64,000 nucleotides of DNA from DATLWN01 sp963764315. Its GTDB lineage: Bacteria > Pseudomonadota > Zetaproteobacteria > Mariprofundales > Mariprofundaceae. Below, one piece after another: positions 26,285-35,639 of this stretch. Below the pieces are notes generated by a model. That model was not told the DNA's origin and searched no databases. It saw nothing but the letters and a program-made list of their open reading frames with translations. How positions within the stretch are numbered: position 1 is the first letter of the stretch; every line of letters begins with the position of its first letter. The position numbers and the translations under genes were made by a program. The stretch covers positions 62,001 through 126,000 of the forward strand of contig CAVXSB010000010.1 of assembly GCA_963764315.1 (NCBI GenBank), written 5' to 3'.

Positions 26285-26825
26285 GCAGCAACACCAGGGC
26301 CAAGGCCAGCGATCCCAGCATCACCAGCACCCCGATACCCTTGACGACCGCCGCGATGCGGTAATCGTAGGCCAGAAGTCCCGTCTCGGTCAGGATGAAC
26401 TGCCAGTCGTGGAAACCGTACGGGGAAGCATCGCCAAAGTTGCCACCGAGAAGTGGCAGGGACAGGCGGCGTGCATCATCGATGTAGGGTGCGATATCGA
26501 GGAAGTTCTCACCGAACCACCACAGGCAGACCGACGCCCCGAAGGCATCGCGCGTCCTGAACAGCAGCACGAAGAAACAGATCGCCGGCATCATCAGCTG
26601 ACCCAGACTGCCGCCCAGCGAGGTGAGCACGGCCGGAAACGGCCGGAACAGGATGTGGCCGGCCTCATGGAAAGGCAGGTTCACCAGGTGCAGAAAGCTC
26701 TCGCCGGCCGCATTCGCAGCCATCGGCGAGATGATGAAACGAACGCTCCAGTAGGCGAGCAGAAGCAGCAGCAGGCCTTTGCCGATCAGGCTGAAGGGGT
26801 TCTGGTTCTCCACCCGCATGGGCAT
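26256..26825 (-). CDS. Multi-pass membrane protein with HEAGH motif, possible M50-like peptidase
   Basis: 189 residues with about four hydrophobic segments (about 12-34, 73-90, 140-155 and 160-184). HEAGH (about 53-57) is a canonical HExxH zinc motif set just before a membrane helix, as in site-2 protease (M50-type) folds. A later acidic residue that could be the third ligand is not obvious. It could be a membrane peptidase or a non-catalytic relative. It lies directly downstream of rho (16 bp) in the same direction and overlaps the nucleotidase tail-to-tail. Confidence 0.65.
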   Translation of the reverse strand: MPMRVENQNPFSLIGKGLLLLLLAYWSVRFIISPMAANAAGESFLHLVNLPFHEAGHILFRPFPAVLTSLGGSLGQLMMPAICFFVLLFRTRDAFGASVCLWWFGENFLDIAPYIDDARRLSLPLLGGNFGDASPYGFHDWQFILTETGLLAYDYRIAAVVKGIGVLVMLGSLALALVLLLRPVAATAR

Positions 26826-26841
26826 GAGAACGGCCTTACCG

Positions 26842-28440
26842 CTACTGGTTCATGCGTTCGAAGAACTCGGCGTTGTTCTTGGTCTTGGACAGCTTGTCGA
26901 GCATGAATTCCATGGCATCGACGGTACCCATCGGCGACAGGATCTTACGCAGGATCCAGATCTTCTGCAGCGTATCGCGATCGGTCAGCAGCTCTTCCTT
27001 GCGGGTGCCGGACGGGGCGATGTCGATGGCCGGGAACACGCGCTTGTCCACGAGCTTGCGTTCCAGCTTGATCTCCATATTACCCGTGCCCTTGAACTCC
27101 TCGAAGATCACCTCGTCCATCTTGCTGCCGGTGTCGACGAGTGCGGTGGCGATGATGGTCAGGCTGCCGCCGCCCTCGATATTGCGCGCCGCGCCGAAAA
27201 AGCGCTTCGGGCGGTGCAGGGCATTGGAATCCACGCCGCCGGACAGGATCTTGCCGGAGGACGGCACCACCGTGTTATAGGCGCGGGCCAGCCGCGTGAT
27301 CGAGTCGAGCAGGATCACCACATCCTTGCCGTGCTCCACCAGGCGCTTGGCCTTCTCGATGACCATCTCGGAGACCTGCACGTGGCGCTGCGCCGGCTCG
27401 TCGAAGGTCGAGGAAACGACCTCGCCCTTGACCGAGCGCTTCATGTCGGTGACCTCCTCCGGACGCTCATCGATCAAAAGCACAATCAGGGTGACGTCCG
27501 GATGGTTGTGTTCGATCGAATGCGCGATCGACTGCATCATCATGGTCTTGCCGGTGCGGGGCGGCGCTACCAGCAGGGCGCGCTGGCCCTTGCCGATCGG
27601 CGCCACCAGGTCGATGACGCGGCCGGTCATATCCCGGTTGGTCGGGTCCTCGAGTTCCATGGTCAGGCGCTCTTGCGGGTACAGCGGCGTCAGGTTATCG
27701 AACAGCACCTTGGTGCGCGCCACCTGCGGTGCCTCTCCGTTGGTCAGATCGACCGTCTTCAGGGCGAAATAGCGCTCGCCCTTGCGCGGCATGCGGATCT
27801 CGCCGGCCACGGTATCACCCTTGCGCAGCCAGTAGCGGCGCATCTGGTTATGCGAGACGTAGATATCGTCGGCGCCAGACAGGTAATTGGCCTCCACCGA
27901 GCGCAAAAAACCGTAACCGTCGGGCAGGATCTCCAGCACGCCCTCGCTGTACAGGGTGCCGCCACGCTGGGCGTGCGCCTTCAGGATGGCGAACACCTGT
28001 TCCTGCTTGCGCATACCGGCGGCATTGTCGATGCCGAGCGAGTCGGCCTTGGCCAAGAGCTCGGTCGGGCTCATGGCATTGACCTCGCGCAGGTGCATGG
28101 TGACCCCGGCCATCTCGTCGGAGATGTACTCGTCGTCCCCGCCCTCCAGGCCTCGGTTGTCCTGGCCTCGGTTATCCTGGCCTCGGTGCTTGTTGCCGTT
28201 GCCCTTCTCGTTGTTGTTGAAACGCTGGCGACCGCGACCGCGCTGCGGCTCGTCGCGCTGCGGCTCCTCGTCAGCCTCGGGGATCGCAGCCTCGCCGCCG
28301 CCCTGTGCCGTGGTCTCGGCCTCGTGGGCCGGGGCGGGCTCCGCCTCGGCCTTGCGCCGGCGGCCGCGCCGCTTGGCCGGCTTCGGCTGCTCGGCTCCGG
28401 CAGCGCTGGTCTCCATCTCTGCAACTTGTTCAGAACTCAT
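26842..28440 (-). CDS. rho: Transcription termination factor Rho with long N-terminal extension
   Basis: Hexameric RNA helicase that ends transcription. 532 residues against 419 in E. coli. The canonical protein begins around Met115 ([15 protein letters not shown]); residues 1-114 are a low-complexity extension rich in Glu, Gln, Gly, Asn and Arg (RRGRRRK, RGRGR, two RGQDN repeats). The core has the N-terminal RNA-binding domain ([13 protein letters not shown]), Walker A APPRTGKT, Walker B region [15 protein letters not shown] and the R-loop [12 protein letters not shown] 28440 has GGGGAG five bases upstream, so the extension is translated. An internal ATG at 28098 with GGGG upstream could give a short form. 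Confidence 0.97.
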   Translation of the reverse strand: MSSEQVAEMETSAAGAEQPKPAKRRGRRRKAEAEPAPAHEAETTAQGGGEAAIPEADEEPQRDEPQRGRGRQRFNNNEKGNGNKHRGQDNRGQDNRGLEGGDDEYISDEMAGVTMHLREVNAMSPTELLAKADSLGIDNAAGMRKQEQVFAILKAHAQRGGTLYSEGVLEILPDGYGFLRSVEANYLSGADDIYVSHNQMRRYWLRKGDTVAGEIRMPRKGERYFALKTVDLTNGEAPQVARTKVLFDNLTPLYPQERLTMELEDPTNRDMTGRVIDLVAPIGKGQRALLVAPPRTGKTMMMQSIAHSIEHNHPDVTLIVLLIDERPEEVTDMKRSVKGEVVSSTFDEPAQRHVQVSEMVIEKAKRLVEHGKDVVILLDSITRLARAYNTVVPSSGKILSGGVDSNALHRPKRFFGAARNIEGGGSLTIIATALVDTGSKMDEVIFEEFKGTGNMEIKLERKLVDKRVFPAIDIAPSGTRKEELLTDRDTLQKIWILRKILSPMGTVDAMEFMLDKLSKTKNNAEFFERMNQ

Positions 28441-28576
28441 GTTATCTCCCCAAGGTATACGCTGGACGGAAAGGCGGACATGCGCGCCGAACCCTGCATT
28501 GCGTTTCGGGCGGGTGAATCAGGATGTATGGTTGAAAAAGGCGCCCCCACCAGCGGCGGGAACAGACCCATTGCTA

Positions 28577-28600
28577 ACACAGGCACGTCCTCCATGTCAA
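28577..28600 (-). promoter_or_regulatory. Candidate rho promoter
   Basis: A consensus TTGACA (28600-28595, minus strand) overlaps the 3' end of coaE. It is followed after 18 bp by TAGCAA, a poor -10. It would give a leader of roughly 130 nt before rho. Rho genes are commonly autoregulated through a long leader, so the position is sensible, but the -10 is weak. Confidence 0.3.
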
Positions 28601-29214
28601 CGCATGGCTGCCTCGGCCGCGGCCGTAAGCTCGGCATGTAGCGACGCCACCTCACGGCCGAGCGACGCCATATCCCCGTCGTTGGCAAGGATGCGATCGG
28701 CCAGGCGCCGGCGATCGGCATCATGGCACTGGCGGGCGACGATGCGCTCGAAATCCGCATCGCTCTGGCGCTGACGCGCTACGGTGCGGCGGCGGCGAGC
28801 CTCCATATCCGCCAACACCGCCACCAGATAATCCACACGCCCCGTGGCACCGGACTCGATCAACACCGAGGCCTCGATGACCACATACGGCGCCCGCTGG
28901 CAGACCACCCAGGCCTCGGCCTCGCGCCAGATATGCGGGTGGACGATGGTCCCGAGCCGGCGCGAACCGGCCTCGCTGGCCAGCGCCACTTGCCCCAGCC
29001 GCCCGCGATCCGGACTACCGTCGGGCTGAAGCACCTCCGCCCCGAAGGCATCCACCAGCGCCTGACGCACCCCGGCATGCGTCATCAGCACGGCATGCCC
29101 GACAGCATCCAGATCCAGCACCGGTACCCCGAGCTCTGCGAGCATGGCAGCCACCGCGCTCTTGCCGCTGCCGATACCGCCGGTCAGCCCGACCACCCAA
29201 GGCCGGCCTCCCAT
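28597..29214 (-). CDS. coaE: Dephospho-CoA kinase
   Basis: Final step of coenzyme A synthesis. About 205 residues. The P-loop VGLTGGIGSGKS lies at about 8-19, then LDLDAVGH (about 33-40) and VHPHIW (about 90-95) of the CoaE family. ATG 29214 is preferred; GTG 29229 is also open. The pilB-pilC-pilD-coaE order is standard in gammaproteobacteria. The start is close to the pilD stop (15 bp). Confidence 0.94.
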   Translation of the reverse strand: MGGRPWVVGLTGGIGSGKSAVAAMLAELGVPVLDLDAVGHAVLMTHAGVRQALVDAFGAEVLQPDGSPDRGRLGQVALASEAGSRRLGTIVHPHIWREAEAWVVCQRAPYVVIEASVLIESGATGRVDYLVAVLADMEARRRRTVARQRQSDADFERIVARQCHDADRRRLADRILANDGDMASLGREVASLHAELTAAAEAAMR

Positions 29215-29229
29215 CAGGGTCCCACCCAC

Positions 29230-29991
29230 TCAGCCCCCCGCCACGCCGGCATACCAGCGCGTGGCCTGCTCACCCCACAGCAGCCAGACCACCCCCGCCA
29301 CCGCCAGAAACGGCCCGTAGGGGATGGCGGCACGCATGCCACGGCGGCTCAGCCCCAGGTACAGGCCGCCGCCGACGGCACCGGTGAGCGAGGAGACCAG
29401 CACGATGAACGGCAGCGCCTGCCAGCCCAGGAAGGCGCCCAACATGGCCAGCAGCTTGAAATCCCCATAGCCCATGCCCTCCCGCTTGGTCATCAGCAGG
29501 AAGACCTTGGCCACGAGCCAGAATACGCCATAGCCGGCCACGGCACCGATCAGCGAGGCGACGACATCGCCGGCCCAAGCGCTGAGGGCGAGCCCCACGG
29601 CGATGCCCGGTAGCGTCAGCACATCGGGCAGCAGCCCGGTTTCGAGGTCGATCAGCGTCAGCACCCACAGCAGGCTCACGAGCACCAGCGCCGTCACAAG
29701 CTGTGGCGTCGGACCCAGATACCAGGCCAGCCCTGCCCAGCTGGCACCCATCGCCAGCTCCAGCAGCGGATAGCGCCGGGAAATCGGCGCCGTACAGTGG
29801 CGGCAGCGGCCGCCCAGCCATAGCCAGGAGAGCACCGGGATGTTGTCGTACCAGGCGATGGCATGGCCGCAGGTAGGGCAGCGGCTAGCCGGGTACGCCA
29901 CCGACTCGCCGCGCGGGATGCGGTACACGCAGACATTGGCGAAGCTGCCGAACACCAGGCCGAACAGCCCGGCGGCAAGACTTATCAGCAT
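29230..29991 (-). CDS. pilD: Prepilin peptidase / N-methyltransferase
   Basis: Inner-membrane aspartyl protease that cleaves prepilin leaders and methylates the new N-terminal Phe. 253 residues with about eight membrane helices. An N-terminal FGSFANV motif precedes two CxxC pairs of the methyltransferase domain (CPTC and CRHC, about 38-65). The catalytic aspartates are in LIDLETGLLPD (about 113-123) and in GMGYGDFKL (about 172-180). It should process FimT, PilV and PilW encoded at 8992-10405. Confidence 0.96.
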   Translation of the reverse strand: MLISLAAGLFGLVFGSFANVCVYRIPRGESVAYPASRCPTCGHAIAWYDNIPVLSWLWLGGRCRHCTAPISRRYPLLELAMGASWAGLAWYLGPTPQLVTALVLVSLLWVLTLIDLETGLLPDVLTLPGIAVGLALSAWAGDVVASLIGAVAGYGVFWLVAKVFLLMTKREGMGYGDFKLLAMLGAFLGWQALPFIVLVSSLTGAVGGGLYLGLSRRGMRAAIPYGPFLAVAGVVWLLWGEQATRWYAGVAGG

Positions 29992-30023
29992 GCGCCCACC
30001 GCCTCGAGACTCAGGCCGGGCAT

Positions 30024-31226
30024 CTAGCTGCCACCGACCACCGAGGCCATCTGGAAGATCGGCAAATACATGGAGATCACCAGGCCGCCGATGACGACGC
30101 CGAGGAAGGCCATGATCATCGGTTCCATCAGCGCTGTCATGCCGTCCACCGCGGTATCGACCTCCTCCTCGTAGAAGTCGGCGATCTTGCTCAGCATGCT
30201 CTCCAGGGTACCGGTCTGCTCGCCGATCGAGATCATCTGCGTCACCATCAGCGGAAACACGCGGCTTTCCACCAACGGCGCCGTCAGCGTCTGGCCCTGG
30301 CTGATCGACAGTTTGGAGGCGCCGACAGCCCGCTCGACGACCATATTACCGGCCGTCTCCGCCACCGTGTCCAGCGCCTCCAGGATCGGCACACCGGCGG
30401 CGATCAGGGTCGAGAAGGTGCGACAGAAGCGCGCCACCGCCGCCTTGCGCAGCACATCGCCGAGCACCGGCAGGTTCAGCAGCATCTTGTCGAGCTGGAA
30501 ACGGCCCTGCGGCGTGCCGTACATGGTGCGCAGGCCGAGTACCAGCGCCACCGGGGCGCCGAACACCAGGTACCAGTACTTCACGAAGCCATCGGAGATG
30601 GCGATGGTCACCTTCGTCGGCCCCGGCAACTCCGCCCCGAAGCTGGAGAACATGTTCGCGAACACGGGGATGACGAAGATCATCAGCACCGCCGTGACGA
30701 TGAAGGCGACGAAGATAATCGACACCGGGTAGACCATGGCCGATTTGATCTTGCTCTTCAGCGCCATGGCCTTTTCCTTGTAGGCGCAAAGCCTGAGCAG
30801 CACGGTGTCGAGCACACCGCCCTGCTCGCCGGCCTGCACCAGCGAACAGGTCAGGCGATCGAAGCGCTTGGGGAACTTGCGCAGGCTCTCGCCGAGCGGG
30901 CTGCCGGATTCGAGCTCCAGGCGCACCTTGCGCAAGAGTTCTCCCATCGCTTTCTTCTCCGACCCATTCTCGGCCAGCTCGAAGCACTGCACCAGCGGCA
31001 GCCCGGCGTTGATCATCGTCGACAGCTGGCGGAAGAAGATCGTGATGTCCTTGTCGGTGACCTTCTCCGAGAACAGCTTGATCTCGGTAGGCTTCTTCCT
31101 GACCTTGATGTCGACCAGCCCCTGTCGGCGCAGCGTGGCGTTGGCGATATCCTTGTTCGCCGCCTCCATCTCGCCGCTGCGCTGCTGTCCCGAACGGGTC
31201 TTCCCATGCCATACGAATATCGCCAT
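30024..31226 (-). CDS. pilC: Type IV pilus inner-membrane platform protein PilC
   Basis: Polytopic GspF-family platform that couples PilB to pilin assembly. 400 residues with two T2SSF domains (about 65-190 and 270-390). Each begins with a FFRQLSTMINAGLPL-type motif (FCRTFSTLIAAGVPI in the second copy), and there are three membrane helices. ATG 31226 overlaps the pilB stop by one base (TGATG). A start at 31253 would add nine residues that overlap pilB further and have no homology. Confidence 0.96.
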   Translation of the reverse strand: MAIFVWHGKTRSGQQRSGEMEAANKDIANATLRRQGLVDIKVRKKPTEIKLFSEKVTDKDITIFFRQLSTMINAGLPLVQCFELAENGSEKKAMGELLRKVRLELESGSPLGESLRKFPKRFDRLTCSLVQAGEQGGVLDTVLLRLCAYKEKAMALKSKIKSAMVYPVSIIFVAFIVTAVLMIFVIPVFANMFSSFGAELPGPTKVTIAISDGFVKYWYLVFGAPVALVLGLRTMYGTPQGRFQLDKMLLNLPVLGDVLRKAAVARFCRTFSTLIAAGVPILEALDTVAETAGNMVVERAVGASKLSISQGQTLTAPLVESRVFPLMVTQMISIGEQTGTLESMLSKIADFYEEEVDTAVDGMTALMEPMIMAFLGVVIGGLVISMYLPIFQMASVVGGS

Positions 31227-32923
31227 CAGTCTGCCACCGTTACCCTCAGACATTCCTCGAGCGAGATCTCCCCGCCCTTCACCTTATCCAGCGCCGTCAT
31301 GCGCAGGGTCTTGACCCCCATCGACACGGCGATTTCGTTGATCTCGTCCGTGTTTCTGCCGGCGTAAACCGCCTGGCGAATCTCCTCGAACACCGGCATC
31401 ACCTGGTAGATGCCGGTGCGCCCCTTGTAGCCGGTGCCGTTGCATTCGCTGCAGCCCCGCCCCTGCATGACCCTATAGTCCTCGGCCTCGGCGGCCGGCA
31501 CGCCGGCGTCGATCAGGGCCTGGCGCGGCAGCTCCACCGGCTGCGCGCAGGCCGCACAGTTCCGACGCGCCAGGCGCTGGGCCGTCACCAGGTTCACCGC
31601 CGAACCGACAAGGAAGGACTCGATGCCCATATTGGTCAGGCGCACCATCGCCGACGGCGCATCGTTGGTGTGCAGGGTGGCCAGCACCAGATGGCCGGTC
31701 AGCGCTGCCTTGATGCCGATCGCCGCCGTCTCCGGATCGCGGATCTCGCCGACGAGGATGATGTCCGGATCCTGGCGCAGGAAGGAGCGCAGCACCGCCG
31801 GGAAGTCCAGGCCGATCTCCGGGCGCACATTGACCTGGTTGATGCCCATGAAGTTGAACTCGACAGGGTCCTCGGCGGTGCAGATGTTGATGCCCGGCTG
31901 GTTCAGCTCGGACACGGCCGAGTACAGGCTGACCGTCTTGCCCGAACCGGTGGGGCCGGTGACCAGCACCATGCCGTAGGGCTGGTGGATGGCATGCTTG
32001 AACCAGGCCAGTTCCTGCGCATCGTAGCCGAGCTTCACCATGTCCAGCATCAGATTGGAGGGATCGAGCAGGCGCATCACCACCTTCTCGCCGAACAGCG
32101 TCGGCAGCACCGACACGCGGAAGTCCACCGTCTTGGCCTTGGACAGGCGCAGCTTGATGCGCCCGTCCTGGGGCAGGCGGCGCTCGGCAATATCGAGGCG
32201 CGCCAGGATCTTCACGCGCGAGACGATGGCCTCCTTCATCTTCAGCGGCGGACGCATGATCTCGTGCAGCACGCCGTCGATGCGGTAGCGCACGCGCAGC
32301 GTCTTCTCGTACGGCTCCATGTGGATATCCGAGGCCCCGCGCTTGATGGCGTCGAGCAGGATCAGGTTCACCAGTTTGACGACCGGGGCGGCCTCGGTCT
32401 CGGCGGTCAGTGTATGCTCGTCGATCGCTTCCTCGGCGGATTCCACCACCTCCATGTCGTTGATGCCGAGATCGAGGATCACCTCCTCCAGGCGGTCCTC
32501 CGCCTCGGACAGGGCCTCGAGCCGCGCCTGCAGCTGGCTCTCGCGCACGATAACCACGTCGACCTGGCAGCCGCTGATGAAGGCGATCTCGTCCAGGCCG
32601 TTGATATCATAGGGATCGGCGACGGCCAGCGTCAGCACGCTGCCCTTGCGCTGCACCGGCAGCACCGCGTTCTTGCGCAACACGTCCATCGACAGCTTGG
32701 CCAGGTCACTCGGCACCTCGATCCCCTCCAGGTCGACGAGCGGGCGGCCGAAGGTCTTGGCGATGGTGGACGCCAGATCCTCCTCGCTGAACAGGCCCAT
32801 CTTCACGATCTGCGCCGTCAGGGCATGGCCCTGCAGCCGCATCTCGCGCCGGGCCGCCTCCAGCTGCTCCGGCGTGATGTGCTTGAAGCGGACCAGGATA
32901 TCCCCGAGGCGGGTGTTTTTCAT
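31226..32923 (-). CDS. pilB: Type IV pilus extension ATPase PilB
   Basis: Hexameric motor that powers pilus extension. 565 residues. The N-terminal GspE-N/MshEN domain (about 1-150) is followed by the ATPase core with Walker A GPTGSGKTVSLY (about 330-341), Asp box, Walker B (ILVGEIRDPET) and His box. The tetracysteine zinc site has CAAC and CSEC. ATG 32923 overlaps the aroE stop (ATGA). An in-frame ATG at 32938 would add MLAAA. No retraction ATPase PilT is encoded in the window. Confidence 0.96.
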   Translation of the reverse strand: MKNTRLGDILVRFKHITPEQLEAARREMRLQGHALTAQIVKMGLFSEEDLASTIAKTFGRPLVDLEGIEVPSDLAKLSMDVLRKNAVLPVQRKGSVLTLAVADPYDINGLDEIAFISGCQVDVVIVRESQLQARLEALSEAEDRLEEVILDLGINDMEVVESAEEAIDEHTLTAETEAAPVVKLVNLILLDAIKRGASDIHMEPYEKTLRVRYRIDGVLHEIMRPPLKMKEAIVSRVKILARLDIAERRLPQDGRIKLRLSKAKTVDFRVSVLPTLFGEKVVMRLLDPSNLMLDMVKLGYDAQELAWFKHAIHQPYGMVLVTGPTGSGKTVSLYSAVSELNQPGINICTAEDPVEFNFMGINQVNVRPEIGLDFPAVLRSFLRQDPDIILVGEIRDPETAAIGIKAALTGHLVLATLHTNDAPSAMVRLTNMGIESFLVGSAVNLVTAQRLARRNCAACAQPVELPRQALIDAGVPAAEAEDYRVMQGRGCSECNGTGYKGRTGIYQVMPVFEEIRQAVYAGRNTDEINEIAVSMGVKTLRMTALDKVKGGEISLEECLRVTVAD

Positions 32924-33810
32924 GGCTGCCGCCAGCATACCGGGGCCTCGGCGCGCCCCAGACGGCGCTCCAGCCAGCGCAGGGCGGACAGACGATCCGG
33001 CGTATGGCCGGGGAACCAGAAGGCGAAGGATTCGGCCCCCTGTGCCACCAGCATGGGCAGACCGTCGACGGCGAGCCGTTCGCCCGCCGCAGCCCCGAAC
33101 GGGGTGGCAGCGTCCCTGGCATAAACGGCATCGATGGCCACACCCTCGCCCACCAGCTGGAACGGGAACGGGCCGGGATTCTCGTCGAGGCCGATGCTCG
33201 TGGTGTTGATGGCAACGGGGCATGCCGCCGCCACCGCCGTCACCGCCGACTGCTCCCAGGCCACGGATGTGAAGCGCGTGCCGGGATACTTCTCTTGGGC
33301 ATGGGTGAGCAAGGCCTCCAGGCGGTCCTGGCTACGGTTGCACAGGTGGATGAGCGGGGTGCCGGCCAGCGCCAGGGCATGGATGGCGGCACGCGCCGTA
33401 CCGCCGGCGCCGAACACCAGCGCCTCGCCTGCTCCAGCATCGATGCCCAGGCCCTCGAGCACGCCGGTAAAGCCGCGCCAGTCGGTGTTCGTCGCCTCCC
33501 AACCGCCATCGGCGCGCCGCACGGTATTCACGGCCCCGATGGCCACGGCATCGGCATCGCCGCCCAAATGCACATGCACCGCCTCCTTGTGCGGCACCGT
33601 CACATTGAAGCCCTCGACCCCGATGGCCGAGAGCCCGTCCAGGGCAAGGTCGAGCCGGGCCGGCTCGACGGCGAAGGGCACATAGACGCCATCGATGGCG
33701 AACTGGCGGAAGAATTCGGCCTGGAACAGCGGCGATAGCGAGTGCGCCACCGGATGGCCGATGATGCCGTACACCTTGGTGGCGCCGCTGATCGCCATGG
33801 GCGCGCTCAT
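32920..33810 (-). CDS. aroE: Shikimate dehydrogenase
   Basis: Reduces 3-dehydroshikimate with NADPH. 296 residues. Substrate-binding HPVAHSLSP (about 19-27) and the catalytic Lys in NVTVPHKEAV (about 70-79) are followed by NTDWRGF, and the NADP site is GAGGTARAAI (about 138-147). ATG 33810 overlaps the glmS stop and the gene's own stop overlaps pilB (ATGA at both ends). This makes glmS-aroE-pilB-pilC a coupled string mixing cell wall, aromatic and pilus functions. Confidence 0.95.
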   Translation of the reverse strand: MSAPMAISGATKVYGIIGHPVAHSLSPLFQAEFFRQFAIDGVYVPFAVEPARLDLALDGLSAIGVEGFNVTVPHKEAVHVHLGGDADAVAIGAVNTVRRADGGWEATNTDWRGFTGVLEGLGIDAGAGEALVFGAGGTARAAIHALALAGTPLIHLCNRSQDRLEALLTHAQEKYPGTRFTSVAWEQSAVTAVAAACPVAINTTSIGLDENPGPFPFQLVGEGVAIDAVYARDAATPFGAAAGERLAVDGLPMLVAQGAESFAFWFPGHTPDRLSALRWLERRLGRAEAPVCWRQP

Positions 33811-35636
33811 TCGACCGTCACCGACTTGGCCAGGTTGCGCGGCTGGTCGACATCCGTGCCCCTGGCCCTGGCCACCCCGTAGGCGATCAGCTGCAGCGGT
33901 ACGGCCACCAGCAATGGGGCGCTGAAGTAGTCGCCCTCGGCGATGTGGATCAGGCCGCTCATGCCCGACGGGCAATCCGCAGCCTCCATATCGGTGATCA
34001 GGATGATGCGCGCACCCCTGGCTTGCACCTCCTGCAGGTTCGACAACACCTTGTCCAGGTTGTACTGCCTGGGCGCGATCACCACCACCGGCAGGCTGGC
34101 GTCGATCAGGGCGATGGGGCCATGCTTCATCTCCCCGGCCGCATAGCCCTCGGCATGCAGGTAGGAGATCTCCTTGAGCTTCAGCGCCCCCTCCAGCGCC
34201 AGCGGATAGCAGGGACCGCGGCCCAGGAACAGGGCACCGACGGCGTCCTGGAACAGCCCGGTCACCGCCGCGATGGCCGGCCGCTGCCGATCTAGGAACA
34301 CGCGGATATCGGCCACGGCGCGATGCAGCGCATGCAGGTGCGCGCCCAGTGCCGCCGCGTCCATGGCCCCTGCCCTTTTTGCCATCATCAGCGAGAACAG
34401 CGCCAGGGCCATCAGCTGCGCCGTATAGGCCTTGGTCGAGGCCACGCCAATCTCCGGGCCGGCATGCAGCTGGATGACGGCGTCGGACTCGCGTGCCAGC
34501 GAGGAGGACGCCACATTGCATAACGTCAGCGCCAGGTTGTCCGGGGTCTTGGCCTTGAACAGGCGCAGCGCCTCCAGGGTGTCGGCCGTCTCGCCGGACT
34601 GGGACAGGGTCACCAGCCAGGTATTCGGCCCGATCACCGGGTCGCGGTAGCGGTATTCGGAGGCCACGTCGACCTCGACCGGGATCTTCAGGTAGCGCTC
34701 CAGCCAGTAACGCGCCGTCAGCGCCGCATGGTAAGAGGTGCCGCAAGCGACCATGACGATGCGCTCGGGAAGAGGAGCCTCGGCCAGCGCCGTGGCCTCC
34801 GGGAAGCGGATGCCGTCTGCCTCCGCATAGGCATCGAGGATGGCGGAGAGCACTTCCGGCTGTTCGTGGATCTCCTTTTCCATGTAATGGTCGAAGCCAC
34901 CCTTGTCGCCGGCGGCGCGGATATCCGGCATCGGCCGCCAGGCCAGTTCCACCGGTGCCCCGCCCGCATCGAACACCCGGCAGTCCGTAAGACCTGCCAC
35001 TCCCCACTCGCCGTCCTGCAGGTAGGCGACCTCGTCGGCGAGTCCCGCCACCGCCAGCGCGTCGGAGGCCACCATGACGAGCCCCTGGCCGCGTGCCAGC
35101 AGCAACGGGCTGCCCTTGCGCGCGAACCAGAGCTGCTCCGGGGCGCCGCGCACCAGGGTCGCCAGCGCATATGCCCCCTCCAACCTGCCCAGGGCCTGGT
35201 GCCAGGCGACCACGGGGTCGTCGGTGCATCTCAACAGGGCGTCCAGCAGCACCGGCACCACCTCGCTATCGGTATCCGAGGCGAAATGCTCCCCGGCCGC
35301 CGTCAGCTCGTGGCGCAAATCCGCGTAATTCTCGATGATGCCGTTGTGCACGGTGGCCACGGTGTCGGTGCGGTGCGGGTGGGCGTTGATCTCGTTGGGC
35401 ACCCCGTGCGTGGCCCAGCGGGTATGGCCGATGCCGAGGTTTCCGGGCAGCGGCGTTGCCGTCAGGGCCTGGGCCAGCACATCCAGCTTGCCGGGGCGCT
35501 TGAGGCAGTGCAGGTCGCCGTCATCCAGGGTGCAGATACCGGCGCTGTCGTAGCCACGGTATTCCATGCGCCTGAGGGCTGCGAGCAGGATATCCTGTAC
35601 TGGCCTTGTTGCCAGCGCCCCGATGATACCGCACAT
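33807..35636 (-). CDS. glmS: Glutamine-fructose-6-phosphate aminotransferase (isomerising)
   Basis: Makes glucosamine-6-phosphate for peptidoglycan and LPS. 609 residues, same as E. coli. The N-terminal glutaminase has the catalytic Cys (CGIIGALATR), GHTRWATHG (about 72-80) and HNGIIENY. Two SIS domains follow (VACGTSYHAALT, SQSGETADT), and the protein ends in PRNLAKSVTVE. It follows glmU by three bases, as usual behind the atp operon. No glmS ribozyme-like element has room between glmU and glmS. Confidence 0.97.
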   Translation of the reverse strand: MCGIIGALATRPVQDILLAALRRMEYRGYDSAGICTLDDGDLHCLKRPGKLDVLAQALTATPLPGNLGIGHTRWATHGVPNEINAHPHRTDTVATVHNGIIENYADLRHELTAAGEHFASDTDSEVVPVLLDALLRCTDDPVVAWHQALGRLEGAYALATLVRGAPEQLWFARKGSPLLLARGQGLVMVASDALAVAGLADEVAYLQDGEWGVAGLTDCRVFDAGGAPVELAWRPMPDIRAAGDKGGFDHYMEKEIHEQPEVLSAILDAYAEADGIRFPEATALAEAPLPERIVMVACGTSYHAALTARYWLERYLKIPVEVDVASEYRYRDPVIGPNTWLVTLSQSGETADTLEALRLFKAKTPDNLALTLCNVASSSLARESDAVIQLHAGPEIGVASTKAYTAQLMALALFSLMMAKRAGAMDAAALGAHLHALHRAVADIRVFLDRQRPAIAAVTGLFQDAVGALFLGRGPCYPLALEGALKLKEISYLHAEGYAAGEMKHGPIALIDASLPVVVIAPRQYNLDKVLSNLQEVQARGARIILITDMEAADCPSGMSGLIHIAEGDYFSAPLLVAVPLQLIAYGVARARGTDVDQPRNLAKSVTVE

Positions 35637-35639
35637 GGA

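Noticed and set aside
33811..35229. Extension of the aroE frame back through glmS
   Set aside because: It is an alternative frame of glmS. AroE homology and the ATGA coupling put its start at 33810.
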